The notes below the pieces were generated by a model. That model searched no databases. It had not been told where the DNA came from and saw nothing but the letters and a program-made list of their open reading frames with translations. A program made the translations under genes and the position numbers. Shown piece after piece: positions 18,221 through 28,771 of a stretch of DNA of 64,000 bases; the stretch's first letter is position 1, and each line of letters opens with the position of its first letter. Source of the DNA: Clostridia bacterium (GTDB lineage Bacteria > Bacillota > Clostridia > Lachnospirales > Anaerotignaceae); contig JALCQR010000012.1 of the NCBI GenBank assembly GCA_022651385.1, forward strand, positions 43,804 to 107,803. Direction: 5' to 3'.

Positions 18221-19000
18221 ATGTCAGCAGGACAGGAAAAAAACTGCAAAGCTGAAAACAAAATACTTATTGCAAGTATATGTGACAGGGCAAGGCTCTG
18301 CGAAAAAAAACATGAGAATACGTTTACTGATTTTTGCTCACCTACAGAAATGGAGGATGTATATAATGCTGCTTCAGCTTTTAGGGAAGTAAAGTTTAAA
18401 GCTTTTGGCGGCAATGAAAATTGTGAAAGACGTGTTGGATGCTTTTATTATGAATATACTGAGCCGAGTGAGAGTGACTTCCCGTTAAAAGCAATAAAAA
18501 TTACAAACAATAAATTTTCAACCGAGGTCAGTCACAGAGATTATCTTGGCTCTGTCCTCGGTCTTGGCATTGACCGTGCAAAAGTAGGAGACATTTTTGT
18601 TTTTGACGGCAGTGCCATTATGTTTATTAAGAACGAAATTGCGGAATATGTAAACACAAACCTCGAAAGGGTTGGAAAAAACACTGTAAAAACTCAGTTA
18701 TATGATATTTTTAACTGTGATATTCCGGATGCCAAAACGGAGGATAAGCGAATAACTGTTTCGTCATTAAGGCTTGATACACTTGTAGGGGCGGCATTTA
18801 ATATTTCAAGAGGAAAAGCCAGGAATCTAATAGTTGGTGAAAAAGTAGCTGTTGACTGGATACGTGTAACTAATCCATCTAAAAATATAAATGAGGGAAG
18901 CATGTTAAGTGTTAGAGGCTTCGGCAGGGCAAAACTTATGGAATTAACTGGAGTTACAAAAAAAGAACGAATTGCAGTTGTTATGAGAAAATTTATTTAG
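18221..19000 (+). CDS. S4-domain RNA-binding protein YlmH
   Basis: YlmH carries a C-terminal S4 domain and has been linked to rescue of stalled 50S-peptidyl-tRNA complexes. The 259-residue protein has RHH-like N-terminal segments (FTDFCSPTEMEDV), the central HRDYLGSVLGLGIDRAKVGDI motif and the S4 part SSLRLDTLVGAAFNISRGKARNLI, followed by VRGFGRAKL. ATG 18221 is chosen because GAGGT lies 7 bases upstream; the in-frame ATG at 18203 directly follows the yggT stop and has no site. Confidence 0.9.
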   Translation: MSAGQEKNCKAENKILIASICDRARLCEKKHENTFTDFCSPTEMEDVYNAASAFREVKFKAFGGNENCERRVGCFYYEYTEPSESDFPLKAIKITNNKFSTEVSHRDYLGSVLGLGIDRAKVGDIFVFDGSAIMFIKNEIAEYVNTNLERVGKNTVKTQLYDIFNCDIPDAKTEDKRITVSSLRLDTLVGAAFNISRGKARNLIVGEKVAVDWIRVTNPSKNINEGSMLSVRGFGRAKLMELTGVTKKERIAVVMRKFI

Positions 19001-19011
19001 GAGAGTTTTGA

Positions 19012-20094
19012 TTGGAGAAATTATTTGTCAGTACGGAAAATAAAAAATATCCTATATACTTTGAAAGAAATTTCGACGGGCTTATGGAAGCCTGTGAAGA
19101 AGCCGGTTTTTCAAATGGCAAAATTTGCATAATTGCTGATTCTAATGTCGGCAAACTTTATATGAATAAAGCAAAGGATGATTTCGGAAAAATATTTTCC
19201 GAAGTTTATGGCTATGAATTTCAAGCTGGTGAACAAAGTAAGAATCTTAAAACTATAATGAAAATATATGATTTTTGTGCTGAAAAACATATCGACAGAA
19301 AATCGGTTATAGCATGTTTAGGAGGCGGTGTATGCGGGGATATGGCCGGATTTGCAGCCGCTACATTTATGCGTGGTATAAAATTTATACAGATACCTAC
19401 GTCGCTGCTTGCTCAGGTTGACTCATCAGTTGGCGGAAAAGTTGGCGTTGATTTTAAGGGCAATAAAAATATGATTGGGGCTTTTTATCAGCCGGAATTT
19501 GTTTATATGGCTCTTGATGTATTGGATTCGTTGCCGGAAAGGGAGTTTGCAGCCGGAATGGCGGAAGTAATAAAATACGGCCCCATATCATCGGAGAATT
19601 TTTTAAATTTCATAGAAAAAAACAAAGAAAAAATAAAAGCACGTGACAAAGAAATTTTAAAGGAAATAATAACAAAATGCTGTGAGATAAAAGCTGATGT
19701 GGTTTCAAGAGACGAAAAAGATACAGGTAAAAGGGAAATACTGAATTTCGGCCATACAATAGGTCATGCCGTTGAGACCAAAAAGGGATTTGAACTTTTA
19801 CATGGCGAATGTGTTGCCCTTGGCATGAAAGCGGTACTTAATATATGTGAAAAAAGAGGTTACATAACAAAAGAAATCGTTAATAAAATATGCTCTCTTT
19901 TATCTTTTTTCGGGCTGCCTTTGCAAACATCGGGTATTACGGCCGAAGAAGTATACAAACAGATGTTTTTGGATAAAAAAGTAAAAAATAATGTGATAAG
20001 GTTTGTGCTTATGAAAGATTTCGGCGTTTTAAAAAGAACCGGAAACGTAAATAAAGAAGAAATTATATCAGCTATTAATAATATTTTAAGGTGA
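19012..20094 (+). CDS. aroB: 3-dehydroquinate synthase
   Basis: AroB converts DAHP to 3-dehydroquinate, the second step of the shikimate pathway. The 360-residue protein has GGGVCGDMAGFAAATFMRG (NAD and substrate site), IPTSLLAQVDSSVGGKVGVD and the metal-binding NFGHTIGHAVE, all intact. The start is TTG 19012 after TAGGAGAG. No other aromatic-pathway gene is nearby; the gene sits inside the division/lspA cluster where B. subtilis has divIVA and ileS, so its place suggests operon reshuffling rather than a functional link. Confidence 0.96.
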   Translation: MEKLFVSTENKKYPIYFERNFDGLMEACEEAGFSNGKICIIADSNVGKLYMNKAKDDFGKIFSEVYGYEFQAGEQSKNLKTIMKIYDFCAEKHIDRKSVIACLGGGVCGDMAGFAAATFMRGIKFIQIPTSLLAQVDSSVGGKVGVDFKGNKNMIGAFYQPEFVYMALDVLDSLPEREFAAGMAEVIKYGPISSENFLNFIEKNKEKIKARDKEILKEIITKCCEIKADVVSRDEKDTGKREILNFGHTIGHAVETKKGFELLHGECVALGMKAVLNICEKRGYITKEIVNKICSLLSFFGLPLQTSGITAEEVYKQMFLDKKVKNNVIRFVLMKDFGVLKRTGNVNKEEIISAINNILR

Positions 20095-20098
20095 TGAA

Positions 20099-20557
20099 AT
20101 GATTTTTATAATATCAGCTATTGTACTTGCGCTGATTGACCAGATAAGCAAGTTTTATGTGTTGGCAAATTTAAAGCCTGTCGGCTCAGTGCAGTTTTTG
20201 CCCGGAATACTTGATTTTACATTTGTGGAAAACCAAGGCGCAGCTTTCGGCATTTTAAGCGGAGGAAGATGGATATTTGTATTTATAACTTTAGGTGTGA
20301 CAATTGCGGCTTTTTGGTATGTTAAAAACAAAATGCCTAAAAAAAAGCAGTATTTGCCTGTTATGATTTCTCTTGTACTAATACTTGCAGGAGCATGGGG
20401 AAATGTAATAGACCGTTTGTTCAGGGGCTATGTCGTTGACTTTTTTGAATTTAAATTTATATCATGGCCTGTGTTTAATTTGGCTGATATATATGTTGTA
20501 ACAGGTACTGTGCTGCTTGCGGTAATGTTTATTTTTGTAATTAAAGATGATATATAA
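20099..20557 (+). CDS. lspA: lipoprotein signal peptidase (signal peptidase II)
   Basis: LspA is the membrane aspartyl protease that cleaves lipoprotein signal peptides. It has 152 residues and four hydrophobic segments. Conserved boxes are FVENQGAAFGIL, GAWGNVIDRLFRGYVVDF (first catalytic Asp) and FNLADIYV (second catalytic Asp). ATG 20099 follows the aroB stop after 4 bases, with GGTGATG as a weak site. rluD follows 12 bases later, the usual lspA-rluD pair. Confidence 0.96.
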   Translation: MIFIISAIVLALIDQISKFYVLANLKPVGSVQFLPGILDFTFVENQGAAFGILSGGRWIFVFITLGVTIAAFWYVKNKMPKKKQYLPVMISLVLILAGAWGNVIDRLFRGYVVDFFEFKFISWPVFNLADIYVVTGTVLLAVMFIFVIKDDI

Positions 20558-20569
20558 CTTGGAGATAAT

Positions 20570-21490
20570 ATGGAATATCTTACATTTTCGCCTGAAAAAG
20601 AGGACATCGGCAAGAGAATTGATGTGTACATTTCATCATTGCTTGATGAGCTTTCGAGAAGTCAGGTTCAAAAACTTATTGAAGAAAAACATATTAGTAT
20701 AAATAATAAAAGCATAAAGTCAAACTATAAACTACGTTGTAATGATATAATAAATGTTGAAATACCGGATCCTCAGCCTCTTGAGATAGAAGCTGAGGAT
20801 ATACCGCTGGACATTATTTATGAAGATAAAGACATAATTGTAATTAACAAGCCCCAAAATATGGTGGTGCACCCGGCGCCGGGACATTATACGGGCACAG
20901 TGGTGAATGCCCTTCTTTTTCATTGTAAAAATGAGCTTTCAGGAATAAACGGGGTTATGCGTCCGGGGATTGTGCACAGAATTGATATGAATACCTCGGG
21001 CGTTATTGTGGCGGCCAAAAACGACATGGCGCATAAAAGCCTTGCTTTGCAGCTCTCATGTCACTCAATTACACGCAAATACTACTGTATAGTATGCGGA
21101 AATATAAAAGATGACGAGGGTACTATTGACAAACCAATAGGCAGAAATCCTAAAGACAGGAAAAAAATGGCTGTTGTGCCTGACGGAAGGCGAGCCGTTA
21201 CACATTATAGGGTTTTGGAAAGATATAGAAAATACACGCTTGTTGAGGCGCAGCTTGAAACAGGAAGAACTCATCAGATAAGAGTGCATATGGCAAGTAT
21301 TTCACATCCGCTTCTCGGCGACATGGTATATGGAAGCGAGAAACAGCCGTATAAGCTTAAGGGACAAGTACTTCATGCCAAAGTTTTAGGTTTTATTCAT
21401 CCGTCAAAACGTGAGTATATGGAATTTTCGTCGCCTTTGCCGGATTATTTTGAAAAGCTTATTGAGAAGTTTAGAACGGGACATTTTTGA
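20570..21490 (+). CDS. rluD: 23S rRNA pseudouridine synthase, RluD family
   Basis: RluA/RluD-family enzymes convert uridines of 23S rRNA to pseudouridine. The 306-residue protein has an N-terminal S4 domain (SRSQVQKLIEEKHI, residues about 25-75) and the synthase domain with GIVHRIDMNTSGVIV, whose Asp is the catalytic one, and LETGRTHQIRVHMA. The usual HRLDKDTSG reads HRIDMNTSG, a mild variation. ATG 20570 follows GGAGATA. smc starts 8 bases after the stop. Confidence 0.94.
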   Translation: MEYLTFSPEKEDIGKRIDVYISSLLDELSRSQVQKLIEEKHISINNKSIKSNYKLRCNDIINVEIPDPQPLEIEAEDIPLDIIYEDKDIIVINKPQNMVVHPAPGHYTGTVVNALLFHCKNELSGINGVMRPGIVHRIDMNTSGVIVAAKNDMAHKSLALQLSCHSITRKYYCIVCGNIKDDEGTIDKPIGRNPKDRKKMAVVPDGRRAVTHYRVLERYRKYTLVEAQLETGRTHQIRVHMASISHPLLGDMVYGSEKQPYKLKGQVLHAKVLGFIHPSKREYMEFSSPLPDYFEKLIEKFRTGHF

Positions 21491-21498
21491 GGTGTGCT

Positions 21499-24400
21499 AT
21501 GTATTTAAAAGAACTTGATATTCATGGATTCAAGTCATTTCCGGAAAAAGTAAAATTACAGTTTAATAGAGGAATTACAGCTGTTGTCGGACCAAACGGG
21601 AGCGGTAAAAGCAATATTTCAGATGCCGTTAGATGGGTTATAGGCGAGCAGAGAGCAAAAAATCTTCGCGGCGATAAAATGGAAGATGTTATTTTTGCGG
21701 GCACGGCTCAAAGAAAGCCTATAGGATTTGCTGAAGTTTCGCTTACCCTTGACAATGAGGATAAGAAACTTCCCTTGGACTATTCCGAAATAACTGTTAA
21801 ACGAACGGTTTTTCGTTCAGGAGAGAGCAAATATACTATAAACGGTACAGCTTGCAGGCTTAAAGATATTCATGAACTGTTTATGGATACGGGCATAGGA
21901 CGCGACGGATACTCAATAATCGGTCAGGGAAAGATAGACGAGATTTTATCTAACAAAAGCGAAGACAGGCGCCAGCTTTTTGAAGAAGCTGCAGGCATTG
22001 CAAAATATCGAAGCAGACGGGCTGAGGCACTTTCAAAACTGGACAAAGAAAGGCAGAACCTCGTAAGAGTTGATGATATTTTAAACGAGATAAAGCTTAA
22101 GCTTAATCCTCTTAAAGAACAATGCGATGATGCTAAAAAATATCTTGAATTGAGGGACAAGCTTAAAAAATCAGAATCGGATTATTTCTGTATTCAGGAT
22201 TTGAAAATGGAAAAAGAAATAGACGATATACAAAAGAATAAAAATATTGCAGAAAATGATATAAAACACAGTGAAAATGAAATAAAAAATTCAGAAGAAT
22301 TTAAAGAGAAAATTTCATTATCAATAGAAAAACTCAATGAAAATTTTACAGAAATTCAGCAGAAAATAGACAGTCTAAAAGAAAATGAACAAAGCAATAT
22401 AAATAATTCAGTCATTATCGAAGAACAAATAAAACAGCTTTACCGCGATATTGAAAGAACAAAGTCTGAACAGCAAAAGAATGCGGAAAAGACAGCATCA
22501 CTTTTGAATGAAAAAAGTCTTAACAATACAAAACTTACGTCAATTGATGTAAAACTTAAAACTTTAAGAAATGAGCTTGATAAGAAAAATAACAAATATA
22601 AGCAGTTTATTTTTGCTCTTGAGAACAATCAAAAACAGCTTGATGATTATAAATCCGATATAATTGAAAAAGTCAGAGTAACAACTGAAATAAAAACAGC
22701 TATAAATCAATGCGAGCTAATTTTAAAACAAAATGACGGTAAAGTTGCTGAAATTGAGGAAAAGCACAGTTTTTCAAAAAGCAGGATAGATGCTGCAAAA
22801 GTACATATGCTTGCAACAAGCAAACAAATAGATGAAAAACAAAGTGAAAAAGAACAGACATTAAATGAAATAGAAAATCTTAAAGCGGACTTAATTAAAT
22901 TTGAAAAAATACTTTGCGAAAAAAACGATATGTTAAAGAAAAACATATCTAATCTTAATGAGTCGCTTTCAAAATACAAAATTCTTTCAGAAATGAAAAG
23001 TGATTTTGACGGATTTTACAAAAGCGTAAGAGCCGTGCTTAAAGAAAGCCGAAAAGGAAAATTAAAAGGCATATTTGGCGCTATAGGAGAAGTAATAAAA
23101 ACAGATAAGAAATATGAAAATGCTATAGAAACAGCTCTTGGAGCTGCTGTTCAAAATATAATAACAGATAATGAGGAAAATGCAAAAAATGCTATTTATT
23201 ATTTGAAAAAATACAATTTGGGACGTGCAACTTTCATGCCTGTTTCTGTAATAAATGGAAAAAGTATAGATTTTGACAGAGAAAAAATACTTTCAATTGA
23301 TGGAATATGCGGCATAGCAGATGAGCTTGTAAGCTGTGAAGATAATTACAGAGAAATTATCAGATTCCTTCTTGGAAGGACAATTATAGCTGAAAATATG
23401 GAAAGTGCTCTTAAAGCTGCTTCAGCATGCGGAAGAAGATACAAAATAGTAACTGTTTTGGGCGACGTTATAAATCCGGGAGGAACTATGACCGGAGGCA
23501 GCACAAAGTCAAAAACTTCAAACATATTCAGCAGAAACAGAGAAATATCAGAACTTGAAAGCATATGCGCCAAACTTAAAAATGAAAATGAAGATTACAA
23601 AAAAGCAATTGATGCATACAGCAATAAAAAAGAAAAAGCTGCTCAAAATGTATCAGAAAAAATGATACTTGTACATAAAAATGAGCTTGAAACAAATTCT
23701 CTTAAACAAGAACTTGAAAGAACAAATGAAATTATTGAAAATGAAGAGGGTACATCTTTAAACAGCGATGATGAAAAACGAATTCTTTTAAAAGAAAGAC
23801 AGGAAACTTCGGATAATCTTAAAGATTTAAAGTGTAAACTTGAAGCGGCAGAAAAGGAGATAGAGTCTGAAAATAAGGACATGGAAAAATACAGTGAGGA
23901 GCTGGCTTCTGGCAGAAATGAAAAAGAGGGACTTCTTGAAAAAGTTAATAAACTTCAAATTGAAGAAACGACTCTTATAAAAGAAAAGGAGAATTTTCAG
24001 TCTAACATTAAACGTATAGATTTTGATTTGGACGAATGTAAAAATGATTCCGATTTAAAAAGTAAAAACATTGTTGATTTTAAAGAAAGTATAGAAAAGA
24101 AAGAAGAAGAAACAGAGAATATTAAAAAATTGCTTTCTGAAACACAGGAAGAAACGGAGAAACTTTTAAATGATAAGGAAAATATATCCCAAAAAATAAA
24201 TGAAGCCAATATAAGTATATCAGAATGTGAAAAAGAAATCAGGCAAAAACTTGAAACGGTTTCGGATATAAAAAATGAGGTTTACAGACTTGAAACAAAA
24301 CTTGAAAACATAAAAAGCGAAAGGCAGCGTATTATTGATAATCTTTGGGATGAGTATGAAATAACCCCTGTTTCTGCAAAGAGAGATTTTGATGATTCGA

Positions 24401-25068
24401 TTTCCCATGCTAAGCTTGACAGTGAAATAAAAACGTTAAAATCATCAATTAAAAATCTCGGGTACATAAATGTTAAATCAATAGACGAATATAAAGAACA
24501 GTCTGACAGGTATAATTTTATGTCAAAACAAAGAGAGGACATAAAAAAAGCCGAAGATGACCTTGTAAAACTTACCGATGACCTTGAGGAACTGATAAAA
24601 AAACAATTTGCACAGCAGTTTAAAATAATATCAGATAATTTTAATATTGTATTCCGTGAGATGTTCGGAGGAGGAAAGGCATATTTGAAACTGTCAGACT
24701 CCGACATACTTGAGTCCGGAATAGAAATAATTGCACAGCCTCCCGGGAAAAATATGCAGAATATGATGCTGCTGTCAGGAGGAGAAAGAGCGCTTACGGC
24801 AATTGCTATACTTTTTGCCATACTTAAAATGAAACCGTCGCCGTTTTGCATACTTGATGAGATAGAGGCAGCACTTGACGATTCAAATGTAAAACGGTTT
24901 GCAGATTATTTGAAAAAATTTTCTTCCGAGACTCAATTTATTGTTATTACCCACAGAAAAGGTACTATGGAGGCAGCTGATGTGCTGTATGGAGTTACAA
25001 TGCAGGAAAAAGGTATTTCAAGAGTGCTGTCGGTAAACTTGGAAGATTATGATTCACAGGAGGCATAA
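21499..25068 (+). CDS. smc: chromosome partition protein SMC
   Basis: SMC dimers with ScpA and ScpB (encoded at 47.9-49.2 kb) extrude DNA loops and condense the chromosome. The 1189-residue protein has Walker [10 protein letters not shown] (about residue 32), an N-terminal coiled coil, a hinge (about 505-660, with [15 protein letters not shown] and [10 protein letters not shown] segments), a second coiled coil, and the C-terminal signature [13 protein letters not shown] with the Walker B segment [16 protein letters not shown] 21499 is used ([14 protein letters not shown]) with GAGGTG upstream; a TTG at 21487 would add four residues and overlap rluD. rnc, often before smc, is missing here. Confidence 0.98.
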   Translation: MYLKELDIHGFKSFPEKVKLQFNRGITAVVGPNGSGKSNISDAVRWVIGEQRAKNLRGDKMEDVIFAGTAQRKPIGFAEVSLTLDNEDKKLPLDYSEITVKRTVFRSGESKYTINGTACRLKDIHELFMDTGIGRDGYSIIGQGKIDEILSNKSEDRRQLFEEAAGIAKYRSRRAEALSKLDKERQNLVRVDDILNEIKLKLNPLKEQCDDAKKYLELRDKLKKSESDYFCIQDLKMEKEIDDIQKNKNIAENDIKHSENEIKNSEEFKEKISLSIEKLNENFTEIQQKIDSLKENEQSNINNSVIIEEQIKQLYRDIERTKSEQQKNAEKTASLLNEKSLNNTKLTSIDVKLKTLRNELDKKNNKYKQFIFALENNQKQLDDYKSDIIEKVRVTTEIKTAINQCELILKQNDGKVAEIEEKHSFSKSRIDAAKVHMLATSKQIDEKQSEKEQTLNEIENLKADLIKFEKILCEKNDMLKKNISNLNESLSKYKILSEMKSDFDGFYKSVRAVLKESRKGKLKGIFGAIGEVIKTDKKYENAIETALGAAVQNIITDNEENAKNAIYYLKKYNLGRATFMPVSVINGKSIDFDREKILSIDGICGIADELVSCEDNYREIIRFLLGRTIIAENMESALKAASACGRRYKIVTVLGDVINPGGTMTGGSTKSKTSNIFSRNREISELESICAKLKNENEDYKKAIDAYSNKKEKAAQNVSEKMILVHKNELETNSLKQELERTNEIIENEEGTSLNSDDEKRILLKERQETSDNLKDLKCKLEAAEKEIESENKDMEKYSEELASGRNEKEGLLEKVNKLQIEETTLIKEKENFQSNIKRIDFDLDECKNDSDLKSKNIVDFKESIEKKEEETENIKKLLSETQEETEKLLNDKENISQKINEANISISECEKEIRQKLETVSDIKNEVYRLETKLENIKSERQRIIDNLWDEYEITPVSAKRDFDDSISHAKLDSEIKTLKSSIKNLGYINVKSIDEYKEQSDRYNFMSKQREDIKKAEDDLVKLTDDLEELIKKQFAQQFKIISDNFNIVFREMFGGGKAYLKLSDSDILESGIEIIAQPPGKNMQNMMLLSGGERALTAIAILFAILKMKPSPFCILDEIEAALDDSNVKRFADYLKKFSSETQFIVITHRKGTMEAADVLYGVTMQEKGISRVLSVNLEDYDSQEA

Positions 25069-25069
25069 A

Positions 25070-26251
25070 ATGGGCTTATTAAATTTTTTAAAGGGAAATA
25101 AAGATAAAAAAGACGATGATGAAAAAATAAATGAGCAGACAGATAAAGAACAATTAGATGAAACGGGAGAAGCTGACAAACAGGAAGAGACTGAAAAAGC
25201 ACAGATTTCTGCACAGGAAATTTCAAATGATGATAAGAAAAGTTCAGTTGATGAACAGGATATAGAAAATGAAAAGGATATAGAAAGCAATGAACCTGAT
25301 AATACTGATAATGCTGAAGAACAGCAGGAATCAAAAAAAGGATTTTTTACAAAACTAAAAGAAGGTCTCGGAAAAACAAGAAAGAATATAATCGGTTCTG
25401 TTGACAGTGTGCTTGGAGCGTTTACTAAAATTGATGACGAGCTTTTTGAGGAGCTTGAGGAAGCGCTTATTATGGCAGACCTCGGTGTGCAGACGACAAT
25501 GAATATAATAGAAATTCTTAAAAAGAGAGTCAAAAAGGAAAATGTCAAAGATCCTCTTGAAATAAAAAGAATGCTTTCAGAGGAGATAAGCGGTATTCTT
25601 CTTGACGGCACGGAAAACGAAAAAGAGCTTGAAACACCTACAGTGCTTCTTGTTATAGGCGTAAACGGAGTTGGAAAAACAACAACTATTGGAAAACTTG
25701 CGGCTATATATAAAAAAGAGGGTAAAAAAGTACTTCTTGCCGCAGCGGATACTTTCCGTGCCGCTGCCATTGACCAGCTTATGGTTTGGGGTGACAGATG
25801 CGGAGTAGATGTTATAAAGCATGAAGAAAATTCAGACCCGGCGGCAGTTGTGTTTGACGCAGTAAATGCTGCTAAAAACAGAAAAACTGACCTCTTAATA
25901 TGTGATACAGCAGGACGTCTTCATAATAAAAAGAATTTAATGGAGGAGCTTAAGAAAATATCAAAGGTAATTGAAAGAGAGTTCCCTCAGGCAAACAGGG
26001 AGACATATCTTGTGCTTGATGCTACTACCGGACAAAATGCTTTGCAGCAGGCAAAATTATTTGAAGAAGTAGCAGACATAACGGGTATTATACTTACAAA
26101 ACTGGATGGAACGGCAAAGGGCGGAATAGTAGTTGCTATAAAGAGCGAGTTAAAAATTCCGGTAAAATATGTGGGTGTCGGAGAAAGTATAGAGGACCTG
26201 CAGAAGTTTGATGCAGAAAGTTTTGCAAAAGCACTTCTTAATGATGAATAA
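25070..26251 (+). CDS. ftsY: signal recognition particle receptor FtsY
   Basis: FtsY is the membrane-side GTPase that receives SRP-ribosome complexes. The 393-residue protein begins MGLLNFLKG and has a very acidic A domain (about residues 10-95, rich in Glu, Asp, Lys) and the NG domain with [31 protein letters not shown] and [10 protein letters not shown]. It begins 1 base after the smc stop, with AGGAGG inside the smc end, so the two are translationally linked. The SRP partner genes ylxM and ffh follow under a separate promoter. Confidence 0.97.
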   Translation: MGLLNFLKGNKDKKDDDEKINEQTDKEQLDETGEADKQEETEKAQISAQEISNDDKKSSVDEQDIENEKDIESNEPDNTDNAEEQQESKKGFFTKLKEGLGKTRKNIIGSVDSVLGAFTKIDDELFEELEEALIMADLGVQTTMNIIEILKKRVKKENVKDPLEIKRMLSEEISGILLDGTENEKELETPTVLLVIGVNGVGKTTTIGKLAAIYKKEGKKVLLAAADTFRAAAIDQLMVWGDRCGVDVIKHEENSDPAAVVFDAVNAAKNRKTDLLICDTAGRLHNKKNLMEELKKISKVIEREFPQANRETYLVLDATTGQNALQQAKLFEEVADITGIILTKLDGTAKGGIVVAIKSELKIPVKYVGVGESIEDLQKFDAESFAKALLNDE

Positions 26252-26319
26252 ATTAGTTTGATTTGACTATGTTTTAGGAAGTTTTATTGGTATTAGCCAC
26301 TTTAATAAAATAAAAAACT

Positions 26320-26401
26320 TTGTAAAGTAAAAATGCTTGACAAAGTCCAAATATTACTGTATCATATTTTCTTGTAAATTGTAAAGCAAAAACACTTTAC
26401 A
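26320..26401 (+). promoter_or_regulatory. ylxM-ffh promoter flanked by a direct repeat
   Basis: TTGACA (26337-26342), 17 bases, TATCAT (26360-26365). The 17-base element TTGTAAAGTAAAAATGC at 26320-26336 ends exactly where the -35 begins, and a 14-of-17 match, TTGTAAAGCAAAAACAC, lies at 26379-26395 near the transcription start. The second copy also forms an inverted repeat with CTTTACA (26395-26401). The arrangement looks like paired operator sites. Confidence 0.6.
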
Positions 26402-26419
26402 TTTAAAAGAGGTTGCACT

Positions 26420-26770
26420 ATGGATGCTGTTTTAAAATTTGCTCTTTTGTATGATTTTTATGGTGAACTGCTTACTGAAAAACAAAAAAATGTTTTTGAG
26501 TATTTTCATCTGAACGATTATTCGCTTACAGAAATAGCACAGGAGCTTAATATAAGCCGTCAGGCCGTACGTGATTTGCTTAAGAGAACCGAAACAATAC
26601 TTGAAGGGTATGAACAAAAACTTAAACTTGTAGAAAAGTTTAATATGCAAAAATCTATGGTGAGAGAAATTAAAAGCCTTGCCGAAAATATAGAGTCTGA
26701 AGACAACGACAAAAGCACTATAAACAAAATCGAAAAGATTAAAAAAATAGCTGATGAGATTTTAGATTAG
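26420..26770 (+). CDS. ylxM: YlxM/p13 family helix-turn-helix protein of the SRP operon
   Basis: YlxM (UPF0122) is a small sigma-70-region-4-like HTH protein encoded upstream of ffh in many Gram-positives; in streptococci it modulates the FtsY-Ffh GTPase cycle. The 116-residue protein has LLYDFYGELLTEKQKNVFEYFHLNDYSLTEIAQELNISRQAVRDLLKR-type organisation: a conserved N-terminal motif and an HTH at about residues 28-55, followed by a charged helix. ATG 26420 follows AGAGGTTG. ffh begins 11 bases after its stop. Confidence 0.93.
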   Translation: MDAVLKFALLYDFYGELLTEKQKNVFEYFHLNDYSLTEIAQELNISRQAVRDLLKRTETILEGYEQKLKLVEKFNMQKSMVREIKSLAENIESEDNDKSTINKIEKIKKIADEILD

Positions 26771-26781
26771 GAGGTTTTCTG

Positions 26782-28122
26782 ATGGCGTTTGAAAATCTTT
26801 CAAACAAGCTGCAGGAAGTTTTTAAACAGCTCAGAGGAAAAGGAAAGCTTACGGAAGACGATGTAAAAGCAGCAATGAGAGAAGTTAAAATTGCTTTGCT
26901 TGAAGCTGACGTAAACTTTAAAATTGTTAAACAGTTCATCAAAAAGGTGACTGAAAGAGCTGTGGGAGCCGAGGTAATGCAGAGTCTTACTCCGGGGCAA
27001 CAGGTTATAAAAATAGTTAACGAAGAACTTATTGAGCTTATGGGCAGCACCCAAAGCAAACTTACATTTGCTAAGCACCCGCCTACAATTTACATGATGG
27101 TTGGCCTTCAGGGTGCCGGCAAGACAACAACAAGCGGAAAGCTTGCCGGGCTTTTAAGAAAAGAAGGCAGAAAGCCTTTGCTTGTAGCCTGTGACGTTTA
27201 CAGACCTGCTGCAATAAAACAGTTGCAGGTAGTTGGAAAAACATATGGTATACCTGTTTTTGAAATGGGAGACAAACTAAGTCCTGTTGAGATTTCAAAA
27301 CATGCAGTTGAGTTTGCGGCTAAAAACGGAAACGATGTAATCCTTATAGATACAGCCGGCCGTCTTCATATAAATGAAGAATTAATGGACGAGTTGAAGG
27401 ATATAAAGACAGAAGTTAAACCGCAGGAAGTTTTGCTTGTGGTAGATGCCATGACAGGACAGGATGCGGTAACTGTAGCTGAAGGCTTTGATGGTCAGCT
27501 TGGAATTGACGGAATTGTATTAACTAAGCTTGACGGTGATACCAGAGGCGGTGCAGCTCTTTCTGTAAGAAGTGTTACGCAAAAACCTATAAAATATATA
27601 GGTATGGGCGAAAAACTTGAAGATCTTGAGCCTTTTTATCCTGACCGTATGGCTTCAAGGATACTTGGAATGGGCGATGTGCTTTCTCTTATCGAAAAAG
27701 CTCAGATGAATATTGACGCCAAAGAAGCTGCCGAGCTTGAGAAGAAAATGAGAGAAAATGAGTTTACACTTGAAGATTTTCTTTCGCAGATGCAAAAAGT
27801 AAGAAAAATGGGCCCTATAAAGGATCTTATTGGAATGATGCCGGGTCTGAACAAATTTAATTTGGATGCTCTTGACAAAGTAGATGCTGAAAAAGAAATG
27901 AAGCATGTGGAAGCCATTATCCAAAGCATGACAAAGGCGGAAAGAAATGGTACTTCTGTTATTAACGGCCCGCGAAAAAAACGTATTGCCTTGGGAAGCG
28001 GAAGCACTATAGCTGATGTCAACCGTCTGTTAAAGCAGTTTGAAGAAATGAAAAAAATGATGAAACAAATGCAGTCTATTACAAAAGGTAAAAAAGGGAA
28101 ATTTAAGTTTCCTTTTATATAA
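26782..28122 (+). CDS. ffh: signal recognition particle protein Ffh
   Basis: Ffh binds signal sequences and 4.5S/6S SRP RNA and pairs with FtsY. The 446-residue protein has the N domain, G-domain motifs GLQGAGKTTTSGKLA, DVYRPAA, DTAGRLH and TKLDGDTRGGAA, and a methionine-rich M domain (about residues 300-446), including the RNA-binding GSGSTIADVNRLLKQF region. ATG 26782 follows TAGGAGG. rpsP follows 36 bases later. Confidence 0.98.
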   Translation: MAFENLSNKLQEVFKQLRGKGKLTEDDVKAAMREVKIALLEADVNFKIVKQFIKKVTERAVGAEVMQSLTPGQQVIKIVNEELIELMGSTQSKLTFAKHPPTIYMMVGLQGAGKTTTSGKLAGLLRKEGRKPLLVACDVYRPAAIKQLQVVGKTYGIPVFEMGDKLSPVEISKHAVEFAAKNGNDVILIDTAGRLHINEELMDELKDIKTEVKPQEVLLVVDAMTGQDAVTVAEGFDGQLGIDGIVLTKLDGDTRGGAALSVRSVTQKPIKYIGMGEKLEDLEPFYPDRMASRILGMGDVLSLIEKAQMNIDAKEAAELEKKMRENEFTLEDFLSQMQKVRKMGPIKDLIGMMPGLNKFNLDALDKVDAEKEMKHVEAIIQSMTKAERNGTSVINGPRKKRIALGSGSTIADVNRLLKQFEEMKKMMKQMQSITKGKKGKFKFPFI

Positions 28123-28158
28123 AAAGCAGATTAATATAATTTAAGGAGGATTTTTTAA

Positions 28159-28407
28159 ATGTCAGTAAGAATCAGGTTAAAAAGATTAGGAGCTAAGAAG
28201 GCACCATTTTATAGAATCGTGGTTGCAGATTCAAGAACATCAAGAAACGGCAAATCAATCGCTGAAATCGGTTATTACAATCCTACAACGGAACCTGTGG
28301 ATTTAAAGGTTAATGCTGAAGAAGCAGAAAAATGGATTACAAACGGTGCAAAACCTTCAGAAACAGTTAAAACTTTGTTAAAAAGAGCCGGCGTTATCAA
28401 AGATTGA
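28159..28407 (+). CDS. rpsP: 30S ribosomal protein S16
   Basis: S16 is an assembly protein of the 30S body. The 82-residue sequence [30 protein letters not shown] opening and [12 protein letters not shown] are diagnostic. ATG 28159 follows TAAGGAGGATT. Order ffh-rpsP-khpA-rimM-trmD is the standard Firmicute arrangement. Confidence 0.98.
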   Translation: MSVRIRLKRLGAKKAPFYRIVVADSRTSRNGKSIAEIGYYNPTTEPVDLKVNAEEAEKWITNGAKPSETVKTLLKRAGVIKD

Positions 28408-28418
28408 TTAACACAATG

Positions 28419-28446
28419 GTAGGGGAATAAATTTTATTATTCCTAC
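28419..28446 (+). promoter_or_regulatory. hairpin between rpsP and khpA
   Basis: GTAGG (28419-28423) pairs with CCTAC (28442-28446), extended by AATAA/TTATT-type pairs across a two-base bulge. No T-run follows. It is likely a processing or pausing structure inside the operon. Confidence 0.4.
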
Positions 28447-28458
28447 AGGGGGATTGTT

Positions 28459-28689
28459 ATGAAAGAGTTATTGGAAATAATTGCAAAAAACCTTGTCGAT
28501 CATCCTGAAGATGTTTCTGTTACTGAATATCAAGGAGACCGTTCTATTATACTTGAGCTTAAAGTTGCCCCGGACGATATGGGCAAAGTAATTGGTAAAC
28601 AGGGAAGAATTGCAAAAGCAATCCGAACAGTTATAAAAGCAGCTGCTGTCCACGAGGATAAGCATGTTGTTGTTGAAATTCTTCAATAA
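28459..28689 (+). CDS. khpA: KH-domain RNA-binding protein KhpA (YlqC)
   Basis: KhpA is a single KH-domain protein that dimerises with KhpB and binds many transcripts, affecting division and cell length in streptococci. The 76-residue protein shows the KH signature VIGKQGRIAKAIRTVIKAAA and an N-terminal KELLEIIAKNLVDHPE. ATG 28459 follows AGGGGGA. It lies between rpsP and rimM as usual. Confidence 0.95.
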   Translation: MKELLEIIAKNLVDHPEDVSVTEYQGDRSIILELKVAPDDMGKVIGKQGRIAKAIRTVIKAAAVHEDKHVVVEILQ

Positions 28690-28703
28690 CTGTTAAAATA
28701 GAG

Positions 28704-28752
28704 GCTTGAAATTAAACTGAAATATCAGCTTTAATTCGGGCTTTTATTTTTA
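28704..28752 (+). terminator. terminator-like structure between khpA and rimM
   Basis: A two-part hairpin: an outer arm from GCTTG at 28704 that pairs imperfectly with CGGGC around 28737-28741, and an inner CTGA-AATA-TCAG stem, then TTTTATTTTTA. It could reduce transcription of rimM-trmD relative to rpsP. Confidence 0.5.
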
Positions 28753-28771
28753 TATAAATTTGGAGGCATTA

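Noticed and set aside
24282..24851. Long minus-strand open frames inside smc (and similar ones in ftsY, rsmD, fakA)
   Set aside because: They are shadows of codon bias in real genes; no start signals, serine-rich nonsense sequence.
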